Positions 43,301-55,026 of a stretch of DNA of 64,000 nt are shown here, one piece after another. The notes beneath the pieces were generated by a model, which saw only the letters and a list, made by a program, of their open reading frames with translations, ran no database searches and had not been told where the DNA came from. This DNA comes from Symbiotaphrina buchneri (Eukaryota; Ascomycota; Symbiotaphrinales; Symbiotaphrinaceae): NCBI GenBank assembly GCA_001599915.1, contig BCIG01000021.1, forward strand, positions 186,001-250,000, in the 5' to 3' direction. The stretch's first letter is position 1. The number at the start of each line of letters is the position of its first letter. The position numbers and the translations under genes were made by a program.

Positions 43301-46120
43301 GTGGGCTAAACCTGCCAATAAAGGCGTGTCATTCTCGGATGACCATAAGTAACCATGTTCTCCAAGCGCGAGAAACCCGTTGAGAGTGGATTGAGCCAGA
43401 TTAAATCGTTGGGGCGGTCTTTTGCGAGGCTTGCGAACAATGACGGGCAGCCGAGGCCGCTCTTCAACCAAAGGGACATCATCTCTAAGCCGACCTCCTG
43501 CGGTCTGATAGTCCGTGGCATCCTCACCGATTTCCAAGAATTGCGTCAATCGTGAGGAGCGAAAGCCTTGTTCTGCACGAAATTGGCGGTCAATCTGTAG
43601 TAGGCTACGTTGAAATGCAGCTTTCTTGTGGAGATGGTCGACCGCAGATTGGAGCGACTCCAACTGCGCTGGTCGTGGTTGAGGAACAACAGCCCTGAGA
43701 GGTATTGCTCTCCTCTTGCTTACGCGGACATGCGGGGAGATTGCCGTGCGAGAACCGGGCCGGGCCAACATGTCGGCATGCCCATGCTGTTGATGAGCAA
43801 AAGGCGGTGCGGATTGCGCAGATGTTTTAGTCTCGGAAAAGACGCCTTTGTCTGGTCCTCTTCTGTTCCCGGAGCCATCCTGGAGGGGCATTAAACTCTC
43901 CCGGGGAGCCCGTACATCGATTCTTTCAGTCCGGGGTTTGAGCCTGCCTTTTCTCCAGGATTTCAAGATCTGCAAAAGCTCAGTGTTACTCTGATCATTC
44001 TCTAGGCACAGTATCTTGTTGTTCGGAACGTGTTTTCCCTTATCCTTCCGCTTCCGTGCTTGCCTCCGTGCCACTTTGATGAATTGTGGGCTGACGGACG
44101 AGTCGTCCGCGTCTCGCTCCGCCACGTCGAGAATACTGAGGGGGTATGCCCGATCTACGGAGATTGGCCCACTGTTCGCGGAGACAGCTTTGACTGGCTT
44201 CAAACGGTCAAACGCCATTGGCTGGTAGGATTTTGAAGTGAGAGTTCTCCGGAATAAGCCTTGCTCAGCCGGCCTCAGATTCCTCTTCCTTGATGCAGCG
44301 AGGGATCTGCTTCGTTTTCGCCGGGGCTGAGTGGGAAGCATGGCATCAATTGTATCATATTCATCAGGATCCTCCGCGGCAATGTCTGGAGCCAATGATG
44401 GGCGGATCCCGAGATATTGAACATCATCCATCGGGCTTTGGCTTCCTTGGTCTCCTGAAGATTGGAGGTCAATTGCTGTGCCTTCCTCGTCGGCAGAGTC
44501 GCCACCGAGATCAACAAAATCCCGCGATAGGCTCCGACTTCTACTTCTTCTCGTCGTGAGCGGAACTGCTACGCCCCGCGCAGGCCGCGATTTGCTTGGA
44601 GATGGATGCTCAGCAGCAGTCCGCACCTTTTCTTTCCTCCGAGTAGTGGCAGAGATTTGGTTTAGCTTCAGCCATGATGCAGGTAGAACTCCTCGCAGCC
44701 GCTTTTCAAACTTTTGTTTCTCTGAAACTTCATCATCGCCGTCTACTAATGACGATCGGCGGGAAGGTGTCTCGAGGCCTTGGAGGCTTTGATAGATTAC
44801 AGAGTCTGATGCATCAGAAAGGGCAGTGACCGTTGGTTTGCGAGCCTCTGAGGAGTTGGCAGGTGTCGGTAGAGGATCTCGAGACCAGTTCTTGGGGAAA
44901 ACGAAAGACGGTCGTGGCCGCTCCTTTGGCGAAAAGCTTGCATCCCTCGGAACTGTTGGGGGCGAAGAAAGGATGTCGAATACTGAGCCGGATGGAGAAC
45001 CCATCATCTCATTCACCTGAACACTAACAGGAGTGTCTCGTCCACTGACCTTAGTTGAGGTTCCTCTCCTGTTAGTGTATGTGCGTGCGTGGCCAACTTT
45101 TCGGCGTTTGTTGCCTTGCTGATATGATCCCTTCACATGGCGAAGAAGTTGGTCGATATCGGGAAATTCGTCTTCCACCGAATTAAGTTCCCTTCCATGG
45201 GAAGCTGGATGGACAAGTTTGGTTGGCATATCTGTCTCAGGCTCTGGTGAGACAGCAATATCAGAAGACCATGTCTGCTCTGCGGCACCCTGAGAGTCCT
45301 CGTCTGAATGGAAGTCACCGTCTTCAGGATTTTGCGCGGCTGCTTCCGATTCTTTCTCAGATTCCGTTTGGACAATTCGAAGAGGCTTAATACCCCTGGC
45401 TTTTAGGAATTGCCGATATCTCTCGCTCTCCAGCATATAAGGGTGCAACTGAATAGCTTTTCGCTGCCTCAGGTTCCGTGCAGGAGCGTTCGTTTCCCTG
45501 CAACCCATGTCCAAGACTGAATGCTGAATTCCATGCTCGAGTTCTGTACTTCTTGAGGGTCTTGCTGCACCCGGGTTGGCAGTAGAGACTTGCATCGCTG
45601 GATCAATGCCTGCGGCGAGACGGTTTGTGCTCGCATCTGAGTCTGAATGTAGACTTTCGGGAGGTGGCGATAGGGAAGACATCGAATCCGATTGTGAGTC
45701 TTCCTCCACCGCTTCGGTTACTTGAGTTCTCACGCCTTGTTGCTGATCCTCTTGGGCCTGAGGAGTTCCCACATCAGGGCGAACCTCCTTTCCTTCGATC
45801 TGAAAGTCCTGTGGAATCCCGTGCTCCTTTTCGTGTGACAGCTCCTTGGAGATGACAACCATAACGGTGGGCTTGGGAGCCGTCGACCGTTGTAAACTTT
45901 TGACATTATTCTTATGTGGGCCATGTTCCTTCGTATCCGTTCCCACGGCCGGAATAGCAGCTGGCGCCTCTTCTCTGCCCGTTGGAACCAGATCTTGAAC
46001 TTTAGTGAGCGCCCCATCTTCGCTTTCCACAGCAGAGCGTGCTTCCGGGACGTTTAGACCAGCGTCCTCTTCTTCCTCTTCGGAATCTGGAACATATCCC
46101 AGCTCATCCCACCTGGCCAT
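40376..46120 (-). CDS. MMS22: Mus7/Mms22-family replication-fork repair protein
   Basis: Mms22/Mus7 is a nuclear scaffold of the Rtt101-Mms1 cullin ligase and protects damaged replication forks. Three exons (introns 41842-41896 and 41581-41627) give 1880 residues. I start at ATG 46120 because MARWDELGYVPDSEEEEED is the typical N-terminus of fungal homologues; an in-frame ATG at 46288 lies upstream. The first half is disordered and acidic, with an ASRKRNLRPAEQGLF motif and the YDTIDAMLP patch. The helical Mus7/MMS22 domain fills the C-terminal half, with LWLSSLVEPDSLLEYQYCLA near the second exon and FLQKVVEMLQQYTADICPVDRFFV. Both joins keep frame and restore conserved helices. Length is typical of the family. 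Confidence 0.93.
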
Positions 46121-46466
46121 TTGACCTGCTCTCCAGACTAATCCCTCGGGAAGGTGTTGTTGGGAGGCATAGAGGTTTCTCTCTTTACATCTCGACACGC
46201 CTTTGGTGTTGAGATAGCCGGTAGACGCGACGTTCAGGTAGCGGCAAGTCCCGAGGCGGAGGCGTGTTTTAGCGCGGTCGTTGCTCACCGGGCCCTGTAG
46301 AAGATTGATTTACCAGTTCGAGTTACGACTACCGAGGCTCTATTCTCCCCGCCGTGCACCTCGTACAGAGAGCATTGTGCCTGTTCCTTCCAAGGTACAT
46401 TTGAAAGAGAAAACAAACACAGGACTTGCCATTGACGTTCGCCGTTCCCCGACAAGAGATGTGACC
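46121..46466. promoter_or_regulatory. Divergent promoter region of MMS22 and small membrane protein
   Basis: The 346 bases between two divergent starts contain frames continuous with both genes but no conserved coding content. No clear motif was recognised. Confidence 0.45.
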
Positions 46467-46938
46467 ATGAGTTGGCTTCGGGGCAGTCCTCCGCTCCTTT
46501 TGGCGAGTATTTTTGGGATTGCAGGTGGTATGTGTTGCACCACTGTAACGTTGTGTTGATGATTGAATAATTTTGTAGGAGTCTACGTCTTCGGCCCTGC
46601 TTTGGAGCAGCAAGCAAAGGAGCGGAATACTATCACAAAGTACGCCCACTTGCTCGCAGATGGGCATTCGCATGCTGACAGGCCCAAGTGTGTCTGTAGG
46701 CAAGCCTGACAGGGAAGGGAAGGATGTGACAGTGAACAAAGCTACCACTGCAGAGGACGCTTCAACAACAGCAACAGGCCCTTCGCCTACAGAAGCTACC
46801 TTAAAAACGAACTCCAGTGTCCTGTCTAGACTTAACCCCTTCGGGGTTGAAGGTCGGGGTACTGCGACAGCATCGAGCGTCAGCATTGATGATGCGTCCA
46901 CAATGCAGCAACACAAAGACAGTCAGAAATCAAGTTGA
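46467..46938 (+). CDS. Small predicted membrane-anchored protein
   Basis: I do not recognise a named family. Start ATG 46467 reads MSWLRGSPPLLLASIFGIAGG, a single hydrophobic segment near the N-terminus. After an intron (46528-46578) it continues VYVFGPALEQQAKERNTITK. A second intron (46640-46712) would lead to a Thr/Ser-rich tail ending KDSQKSS, for 115 residues in total. Without that second splice the protein would stop at 46709 with 63 residues. The topology resembles small mitochondrial inner-membrane proteins with one N-terminal helix, but that is only a guess. Its stop is 12 bases from the convergent FRA10AC1 stop. Confidence 0.45.
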
Positions 46939-46950
46939 ATTATCTCTATG

Positions 46951-47731
46951 TCACTTGATTGTCCGTGACCTTGAACGCGATCTGTACCTGTTCTTTGACT
47001 TATGGATATACCCTCCAGCGTCGGGAGAAGCTGTCCGTTGCCGCCGATAGGGTTCGTTTCCTCCTGAATGGCGTGCTCGTATCCTGCTGTTTGCACGCTC
47101 CTCCTCTTTCCCTTTACTAGGACCATCGTCCTGGGCTTTTCTCAGCCTTCTGGCGCACCTCGGGCACACTCTTATCTTGACAAGTGCGTTCTTCTTTATA
47201 TCGTCCTCAACATACGCGAAATTCAGCTCGAAAGTGCGTAGCTCGCTCTCCTTGGCCTCTTCGACATCCTCTACAATATCGTCCCGGCGGGAGCATGTGA
47301 GGGAAGCGCAGGTGAATTGGCCTTTACCGTCCAAAACTTCCTGTTTGGTCCGCCAGCGCATTGCTATCTTTGCACACATCAGCGTATTTGTACGGTCCTG
47401 TGGTTTGTGCGATGATCATTGCGAATTGCGCTACCTTTCTGTCCCTCCACCTACTCAAGTCGGCAAGTGCGAACTCCTTGAAAAGGCCATCGTAGTATTT
47501 CTTAGCAAGCTCCTTTCCCTTTGGATCCCCTGCGTATGCATGGTCTTCGTCGTCATCACGGACGAAGCGATGATGCTGCTCAAGTATTTCTCGTTCGGTG
47601 CGAGAAGTCTGCCGCGATGGAACCTCGCCACCATAGTAGTTCACGTATGCATTGACCTGTTGAAGATGCCGGGCATAGGCGGAAGTAGATGATGAAGACT
47701 GAGAAAATAGACTTTTCTTCCGTGAATCCAT
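46951..47731 (-). CDS. FRA10AC1-family nuclear protein
   Basis: FRA10AC1 homologues are nuclear proteins associated with the spliceosome. Two exons (intron 47368-47434) give 237 residues. The start MDSRKKSLFSQSSSS at 47731 is followed by HLQQVNAYVNYYGGEVPSR and REILEQHHRFVRDDDE. The conserved core spans the splice: KEFALADLSRWRDRK joins IAMRWRTKQEVLDGKGQF, then CASLTC and KNALVKIRVCPRCARRL supply two Cys pairs that may bind zinc. The C-terminus is Arg/Ser-rich (RYRSRSRSRTIK), as in many splicing factors. The donor GTAGCG is slightly unusual but phase and conservation both fit. Confidence 0.88.
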
Positions 47732-48429
47732 AGAATAGGTCTGACTTCCAGCTTTAACTAGGCATGAGCTATACCGCGACAAAGTCTTATAGACTTCACC
47801 ACTTCCTTGGCGCAGGGACGGACCCTCGACTTTGGTTTCGAAACACTCGAATGACCGTCACGGGACCTATCAGGAATGGCTCTACTCGGCGTAACAAACG
47901 TTGCCCTTCTCGAGAGGCATGAAAGCATGCACCAAGTCAAATAGTAAGTAATAAACTTCTTCCGCAGCCACCTTAATCTCTTAAGAAACTGGTGGATGAA
48001 TGCAGTAGGGATGGTTGCGACTACCTTAGTGTGTGAAGGTCCAGGTGATGAGACGATTGCAGCTTATGTCACAGAAGCTCTGCATGCGTTTTACAGCAAC
48101 CGCAACACCAGTAGATAAAGGTACTACCTCACCTTGCTGGGCCAAACACCTAGCTTAGTATATACCTACCTTACATTTACCTGTTACTATTGTAATCTTA
48201 CCACAGATGGTTACTCTAGAGGATGCGCCATTTATCAATAATGTTTTTGAAGCTGGATTCAGAATTTGACGCCGAATCTGTGCCGAATCTGTTCTATATA
48301 TGCTCTTTTATCTTTCTGAAGGCAAACGCCGGATGCAATGCTGAAGATATGATCGTGAAAGCTTTTACTCATCAACATCGTCAAGATGGATTTAACCACC
48401 ATGAGACAGACCCTCTTCGAGATACACTC
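47732..48429. other. Intergenic region
   Basis: Between FRA10AC1 (upstream side) and the 3' end of TSR1, both on the minus strand. AGGTACTACC and TACCTACCTTAC units occur at 48119-48180. The plus-strand frame 48223-48597 is antisense to TSR1 over much of its length and is not believed. Confidence 0.5.
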
Positions 48430-50965
48430 TCAAAGTTTCGAGTCCCAAACCTTTGCAGCCCTGGGGAATACCCTCTTGTAAAGACTGACACCGACAGAGT
48501 CTTGCGGATTGATCTTGCCATCGAAAGTAGCTTTGAAATATCCATGCGTACCCAGACTTTCCTTGATGAACCCACTCCTTCCCCGTTTCGTCCATAGCTG
48601 AAGAGCCTTGAACCAGTTGACATCTTCCGCATTGAAGAACATGTAACGGACCGTGACCAGCTTCTTGTGAATTTTGTAAGGATGTCCAGTCAAGATGACA
48701 CGTTTCGCAATCACACGGGCCTGGTCAGGACGTTGTGATGTGCCAGTACCAACCAACTCCAATGAAGCTTGAGAGGCGGCCGGTATATCCGCCATATCAC
48801 CCTCCGTAGGCAGCGGACTTTGCTTGAAGAAGAGTGCTGGAACCGAACCCCAAATCATTGGCGCCATGAAGGTCGCCATTGCGGTACGCCCAGGATGCAA
48901 GAACCGTTCGAACTTGTGCACATTGTTGGGCGTCTTGCCGGGTTGCGAGAACAGGGGATTTATGATAAGACGGCGCGGGCCGCATTGCATTAATAACTGC
49001 TCTTTTGACCTTATCGGGTTGGGATATTCGGGGTCCAGAGTTATCGTGTAATTGGCTACCGTATACTTGTGCTCATGCCGAAGCAGGGAGAAGAGCGTCA
49101 AGGGGCTTGAGAGATCGCAGAAACGGTCGCGGAAGGACTCTGTCACATTTCGCAGATAAACATTGACCCTTGTACCGGCCTGGGAACTTTCAGTAGCTGC
49201 CATTTGAGGGCACCGAGAGATGGCTCTAGACAAACTCACCTGAATACCGCCAACAAAGGCCTCTTGCAATACTCTGCGCCTGAAACCGTCATAATTCTCC
49301 ACTTGCAGCAATCTGCGCCAGTCCTGCGGCTCATGTGGTCTGTCTTCATCCGTCTCCCAATTACTTGTCCTCATACTTTTAAGGCCCCGGTATCTAGCCA
49401 ATCGTTCCCGTGCGAGGACGTCAGGGTGCAGTTCGATCTCATCGGGAAACTCAAGGTCCTCCTTGGCTTCATCATTCCGTTGCGCTCTATAGGCTGCTAG
49501 CTGCTGAGCCTCCTGTTCATCTGAGAGATCTTGAAGCATCTCGGATCTGGGATACTCAGAAGGCGCGACTTCCGTAGGATCAACATCCATAGCGTGGTCG
49601 AGTCCTTCCGTACCGTCTTCGGGGAGAGCCGGAGCCGGCATACCAACATCACCTTCCAGATCCTCCATGTCTTCGATATCAGATCCAGAATCCGAGACAT
49701 CACCAAGAAACCATGCAGCTTGGTAGTTAGAAGTCCCTTTAGGCAAGCGTTTTGGCATCTCAGGCTCGTGAGAATCATCGTCCGAGAAATAGTGATGATC
49801 ATCCAGTAGCACTCCTTTCCTCTCTGAAGCAGCGATCGAGGGAGCTGAATCGCCTAAATCAGACATCGCGGCTTCTTCTGGGGCTAATTCCGCCAGATCA
49901 TCATGATCTTCCGTCGGCTCCTGCAAGACCTCTTCGGTTTCCTTTGCATCGACCGCCATCTCCTCGGTCCTTTTCTTCTTCGGAACGAGCAATGGTGCTG
50001 CTGTTATTTTTGCGATCTGGAAATCGCCAATATCGCCCACCTGCACAAGCCTGTCTGCTTTGAGCCCCTTTCCTCGAACGACACCCGTTAGGATGGGCAT
50101 GCCAGTGCCTGGCTGCCATCGTACCTCCTCGATCAACATGTAGCTGCGTTCTTCCCTCCAGCGCACGCCTTTAGGTGTTGTGTTGCAGATTGAGCGCATC
50201 ACGTTTGAACATTCTTGACGAGAGCCCAGGGAATGGACTTTCTCCTGTGGAAAGAAGTGGTTCATGTAAGACTTGAGAGAGGCCAGAACCTGTGGTCTCC
50301 GTTTCGCAGGCTCGATAGCTTCTAATCCCTGTACGACGGTCTCTGCTGTGGACATGCCTTGGCTCTTGACGCTTCGTAGAATGAGCTCGCCCTGGGCATC
50401 TACTTCTTTGTCTGCCGACAGGACAAAAACAATGAAGTCCGCGACTCGGCAAGCGTCCATTGCGGATATTAACTCACGCCGCACTCCAATAAACTGCACT
50501 GTCTGCTTGAAACGCTCCACGTAGGTCCGCAACAACCCGTTTTCTGGAACTTCTTCGTCGAGTTCGAGGCTCAGATTCAGTTGTCGTATGGTCGAGTGCG
50601 CATCCACATCTTCGCATAGAGGAACTACTGCCACAATCCTCGCTGCCCCATTTCGTCCATGGAAGATGCTGATTGCCTTGACGTTCGCTTGGTGTTTGGC
50701 CAACCTCTCCTGCTTTGCTCTGTTGCGGCGATCCAACTTGGACATGACCTGTTGGTGAGGTGTGCGGCGATTCCCCTTTTCTTCTCGCTCAATCTTGCCT
50801 GATGTGATGTCAGAGAGCAATCCCAGGTATATCAGAACTCAACGGAGATATCCCACCTTTCGCACGCTCCTTTAGAGCGCTCTTCGTCGAATGCTTGGAT
50901 TTGAAGGGCTTATGCTCGGCTTTGGTTGTGCTTCGGTGATGGTGAGCTCCAGTAATCGGGGCCAT
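48430..50965 (-). CDS. TSR1: 40S ribosome assembly GTPase-like factor Tsr1
   Basis: Tsr1 is a Bms1-like assembly factor of late pre-40S particles that lacks GTPase activity. Three exons give 805 residues, close to yeast Tsr1. Exon 1 starts at ATG 50965 (MAPITGAHHHRSTTKAEHKPFK) and is joined across intron 50799-50856. An internal intron at 49180-49239 is 60 nt with no stop codon, so the raw frame stays open; it is supported by GTGAGT..CAG and by the restored family sequence FVGGIQAGTRVNVYLRNV. The body carries LSADKEVDAQGELILRSVKSQG and TTPKGVRWREERSYML. An acidic middle (SEDDHHYF-like) and the C-terminal FKASFDGKI-type barrel end with YKRVFPRAAKVW. Confidence 0.94.
49180..49239 (-). other. 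In-frame, stop-free 60-nt intron in TSR1
   Basis: The donor is GTGAGT and the acceptor CCCAG on the minus strand. Its length is a multiple of three and it has no stop codon, so plain ORF finding retains 20 extra residues (VSLSRAISRCPQMAATESSQ). Removing it gives the family sequence GGIQ-AGTRVNVYLRN. Confidence 0.85.
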
Positions 50966-51270
50966 ATTTCCACCGGCTTTGAATCTGAAGGGTAATGAGT
51001 CCAGTTTGGCTGCGGGTTCGCTGCAAGGCAGCGACGCTGCTTGTCGTGGCTACGAATATAACAGAGCTATTATTGTATTGATGAAGCGGGTTTCGCCATA
51101 CGAAGTGTCGAGTTTTATGGGAACTAAGAAAATCGAAGGGGTTTTATCGGTTGGCGGATTTTGTGCGATAAGGAAAAAACATCTCGGAAATCTTGGCACA
51201 TTTGAAAAGCATGGATGCATTTTGTGTGCGCCTGCCCATCCGACCTACAAATCTCTCCTCAGGCCGCATC
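50966..51270. promoter_or_regulatory. Shared 305-bp divergent promoter of TSR1 and UTP7
   Basis: Two ribosome-biogenesis genes are transcribed away from this interval. Neither a classical PAC nor an RRPE motif was recognised by eye. The sequence includes A/T-rich GGATTTTGTGCGATAAGG near 51146. The alternative in-frame ATG of UTP7 at 51211 would shorten the interval to 245 bases. Confidence 0.6.
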
Positions 51271-52944
51271 ATGGCTCTGAAGGTAACAGAGCGCCAAAAG
51301 CAGGTAGACCCTGCGGACGTCACACCTGTGTCTTCTCTTGACACATTAAATGCACCTACCGCGCTTGTGCGCCCGGAGGGCGAGGATAGAAAACGGCGCA
51401 TTGTCGAAGCGCAAAGGACATATGGCCGAGGACGCAAGATTCCACTGGGGGCCGTACGGGACAAAAAGCTGAGAGGGAACTTGAAGGCGCTTGAAACTAA
51501 GTACAAAGATGCTGCCTTGAAAGCGAAAGATGCAGAAATTCTGCTTGAGAATGAATCCGGCTTCCTGGAACCTGAAAGTGAGCTTGAGAGAACGTACAAA
51601 GTTCGACAAGAAGATATCAAACAAGATGTCGCTATCGAGACGGCAAAGAAAGGGTTTGAGCTGAAGCTTGAGGGATTGGGCCCCTATAATGTCGACTATA
51701 CAAGGAATGGACGAGGCCTGTTACTCGCTGGGCGGAAGGGCCATGTCGCCACAATGGACTGGAGGGCAGGAAAATTGGGCTGTGAACTACAGTTGGGTGA
51801 GACGGCGAGGGATGCGAAATGGCTCCACAACGATCAGTACTTTGCCGTCGCGCAAAAGAAATATGTCTACATTTACGACCATGCCGGCGTGGAATTACAT
51901 TGTCTGCAAAAGCACATCGAGGTCACGCATATGGAGTTTCTGCCGTATCATTTCCTCCTCGCTACGGTTGGTAATGCAGGGTATCTAAAGTATCAGGATA
52001 CCTCAACAGGACAGCTGGTTATCGAATTGCCAACGCGCATTGGTTCTCCTACATCCATGACACAGAACCCGCATAATGCGATAATCCATGTGGGACACCA
52101 GAATGGTACGGTAACGCTGTGGTCTCCTAACTCTACGACCCCGCTTGTGAAGCTTCTTGCCCACCGGGGTCCTGTCCGCGCATTATCCATTGACCGGGAA
52201 GGTCGATATATGGTGTCAGCAGGGCAGGATCTCAAAATGGCAGTTTGGGATATAAGAATGTTCAAGGAGGTCAACAGCTACTTCTTGCGGCAACCAGGGT
52301 CGACAGTTGCTATCAGCGACCGCAACCTAACTGCTGTAGGTTGGGGCACACAAGTGTCGGTCTGGAGGGGATTGTTTGACAAAGCCAAAGAAGATCAAGA
52401 AAAGGTCCAAAGCCCATATATGGCATGGGGTGGGGAGGGTCGACGTATAGAACGAGCGCGATGGTGCCCTTTCGAAGACGTGTTAGGCTTATCTCATGAC
52501 AAGGGATTCTCCAGCATAATCGTCCCCGGTGCCGGGGAGCCGAACTACGACGCCTTGGAGGTGAACCCATACGAGAACACTAAGCAGCGGCAGGAGGCAG
52601 AGGTCAAAATGCTGCTCAACAAGCTGCAGCCAGAAATGATTTCACTAAACCCGGACTATGTCGGAAATTTGGATTTGGCATCTGCCGAGACACGAAAGAG
52701 GGAAGCAGATCTGGACAGGAAGCCCGAGGATCCCCTCGCGAGGCTGAAGAATCGCGGCCGGGGTAAAAACAGCAGTTTGCGGAAATATCTGCGGAAGAAA
52801 GGGAGCAAGAACATCATCGATGAGCGGAGACTGAAGATCGACGCCCTCCGCAAAGAACAAGATCGGAAGGCAAGAGGTCATCGGGAGGCGCAAGGAGAGG
52901 ATTTGGGCCCGGCATTGGCGAGATTTGCCAAAAAGCATACGTGA
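51271..52944 (+). CDS. UTP7: U3 snoRNP / small-subunit processome WD40 protein Utp7
   Basis: Utp7 (human WDR46/BING4) is a nucleolar processome component required for 18S rRNA processing. A single exon gives 557 residues from ATG 51271 (MALKVTERQKQVDP); another in-frame ATG lies at 51211. The N-terminal helix region AVRDKKLRGNLKALETKYKD is typical. WD-like repeats include GLLLAGRKGHVATMDWRAG, NAIIHVGHQNGTVTLWSPN and YMVSAGQDLKMAVWDIR. The BING4CT domain follows with VWRGLFDKAKEDQEK..YMAW, SSIIVPGAGEPNYDALEVNP and YENTKQRQEAEVKMLLNKL. The basic tail ends in KKGSKNIIDERRLK..ARFAKKHT. Confidence 0.96.
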   Translation: MALKVTERQKQVDPADVTPVSSLDTLNAPTALVRPEGEDRKRRIVEAQRTYGRGRKIPLGAVRDKKLRGNLKALETKYKDAALKAKDAEILLENESGFLEPESELERTYKVRQEDIKQDVAIETAKKGFELKLEGLGPYNVDYTRNGRGLLLAGRKGHVATMDWRAGKLGCELQLGETARDAKWLHNDQYFAVAQKKYVYIYDHAGVELHCLQKHIEVTHMEFLPYHFLLATVGNAGYLKYQDTSTGQLVIELPTRIGSPTSMTQNPHNAIIHVGHQNGTVTLWSPNSTTPLVKLLAHRGPVRALSIDREGRYMVSAGQDLKMAVWDIRMFKEVNSYFLRQPGSTVAISDRNLTAVGWGTQVSVWRGLFDKAKEDQEKVQSPYMAWGGEGRRIERARWCPFEDVLGLSHDKGFSSIIVPGAGEPNYDALEVNPYENTKQRQEAEVKMLLNKLQPEMISLNPDYVGNLDLASAETRKREADLDRKPEDPLARLKNRGRGKNSSLRKYLRKKGSKNIIDERRLKIDALRKEQDRKARGHREAQGEDLGPALARFAKKHT

Positions 52945-55026
52945 GACGTTTCTCCGCGTCTTGTGTTTTGGTTTGAAGCATTAGCTCGGCGTTGCATTGG
53001 GGGCGTTCAGAAGGATTTGAGCCAGCAAACAAGATCTTTGGTCCTCCAAAGACCTGGCGAAAATGGTATCATTAGGGACAAGGTTATGAAGTTCAGATGG
53101 AGCAAGACCCTCGCTGAAGACAAATTAATGCATTGACTACGTTAGGCTGTCCGCACAGGAATATCGATATTTTGTGTAAATAAATTCTACCATAATCATA
53201 GTCTGACCAAAGAAGAGGTTCAGTTGTAGCTGGCTAAGACCTATACATAGAAACACACAAGGCACACTCATGCTAAGGCTGTTCGGGATGGACCTGATCG
53301 TTTGGGCTGTGCGTTGGCGAAACCTATTCAAAGTTGCTGTTAGCTTGGATTTCGACCCATGCTGAAGAGAGACACGGAGCTTCAAGTGAAGTTGTGCAAG
53401 TCAGACATCCAAGGAAGTGTAGCGCTCAACGGACATCGAAGATGGGTTCTTGTGATGCCTAGCGTGGAAACTGCGAATGTGGAATGTTTTTCATCATAAG
53501 GAATTGAGGGCGTGGAAGGAAAAAGAATTTTATAAGCTGACCTTAGCAAATGACGGTTTACAACAATGGAATCAAAGCTGCAGCACGCAGTTGCTGCAGG
53601 ACTAAACGCTAAGTCTGTGACAATGCTCTGTTAGCTGCTACTCCGATGAAGAGCTGAAATCAGTGCAGTGAATGTATATGAATTTGGTCAGACAGAATAT
53701 ACTGGCTAGTAACAGGCCATCCTGCGAGAGACGGCCCGGACAGATTGGTGTCTTCAAGGGCGACTCAGTTGGGAAAAGAAGACTTTTGCGGTGTTGTCAT
53801 CGTTCCAAAGAAGGAAAGGGAACAAAAGGGGGAGGGGTGTAGTGAGAGGGAGGATCAAAGAGCTTACCGGTTAGATTGTCAGTTGGTTGAAGGTAGTGAG
53901 TGGCATGGCGCCGACAATCGTTGTTGTCTTCAGCTCATGATGGAATATAAAAGGAAGAGAGGATGAAGGAAGAGAAAACGCAGGGCCGAAGCCTTTTGTT
54001 CGCTTGGAGGGAATTTTTTGGTCGTTAGCTTCCTGTCGGTACTGGCGTCTTTCGCTTGCCGTACCCGTGCCAAGCGCGCCAGGTACAAACGGCGCACCTG
54101 GTCTCAACGACCTTCCGTTTCCGCTTGCGCTATTGCGCTTCCGCTTCCGCCTGGGCTTCTGCGCTCGCTGTTCTGCGCTGCTTTGCTCCACCATCACCCC
54201 AGCCCAGCCAATATTGCTGCTGCTACCGATCAAAGCACATCCCCAGCATCCACTACCATCACCACCACCACCACCACCACCACCTCGTCCTCCGACATAC
54301 GCCCGCTCGCTCGCCCTCTGGGGAAAATTACCTTTGCTTTCTCGCTCTCTGCTCGTGTTGGAAAGCGCCCGCACCAATTTTATTCCACACCATCGGAACA
54401 TCCAGGAACCCTATCGACCGCAATGGCTATTCCGGCCGTTCGTTGATCTGCTCCTTTGCGACACTGATCACTGGGCTTACACCTGACATTGAGTCACCTC
54501 CCACTTGCGCCCGTATCATTAGAGCCTGGCTACCGGCAGAGCACCTCTCCAATCTGCGTCTCTCGATCCAGTCGCAGTATTGTGTACACGCCCGCGAGCG
54601 ACAGGGTCTGTCTATCTCAATTGCCACGGTAGTTGCCGGTTGCGCGACTGCACAAACCTCCTCAAGGTGACAGCGAAGATATAGACACCCGCGACGACGC
54701 ACCGCATAAAACAAATTGCCTGCTAGGTACAGCATCGTCAAGGACATTGGGTTGTCTCTCCTTCACAACATCCATTGGCGCCGTATCCTAGCGAGGGTTG
54801 GCCGGCTCAATCCCCGATCACCACCCCAAATCCGCCGCGTTGCTTTGCGCCCCGGGCGCATTTTCTGCTCCTTGCTCATCGGCTCGGCGGATCATAGCTC
54901 CTCTTCTTCCGCGTTTGTTGATGGTAGGATTGCGATCTTACCTGCGGATATATATTCTAGGGTCTTGAGGCTGGAGACGAAGAGTCGGACGATAGCACCT
55001 GCGTCGCAGGCGCCGCTGCGCCGACC
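52945..55026. other. Long gene-free region upstream of ptaB
   Basis: About 2.1 kb holds no gene I can support. From roughly 54000 onward the plus strand is pyrimidine-rich and open in several frames because stop codons are scarce. The open frames (54004-54486, 54018-54446, 54056-54670 plus; 53871-54401 minus) have no conserved content. It probably contains the UTP7 3' end, the ptaB promoter and a long 5' leader with an (ACC)n repeat at 54260-54284. Confidence 0.5.
54260..54284 (+). repeat. (ACC)8 microsatellite
   Basis: Eight uninterrupted ACC units in the presumed ptaB leader. Confidence 0.85.

Noticed and set aside
48223-48597. Plus-strand 124-residue open frame
   Set aside because: It overlaps the conserved 3' end of TSR1 on the opposite strand and shows no independent conservation.
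53871-54670. Overlapping long open frames on both strands upstream of ptaB
   Set aside because: Low stop density from pyrimidine-rich sequence and an ACC repeat; no conserved blocks, and the frames compete with one another.
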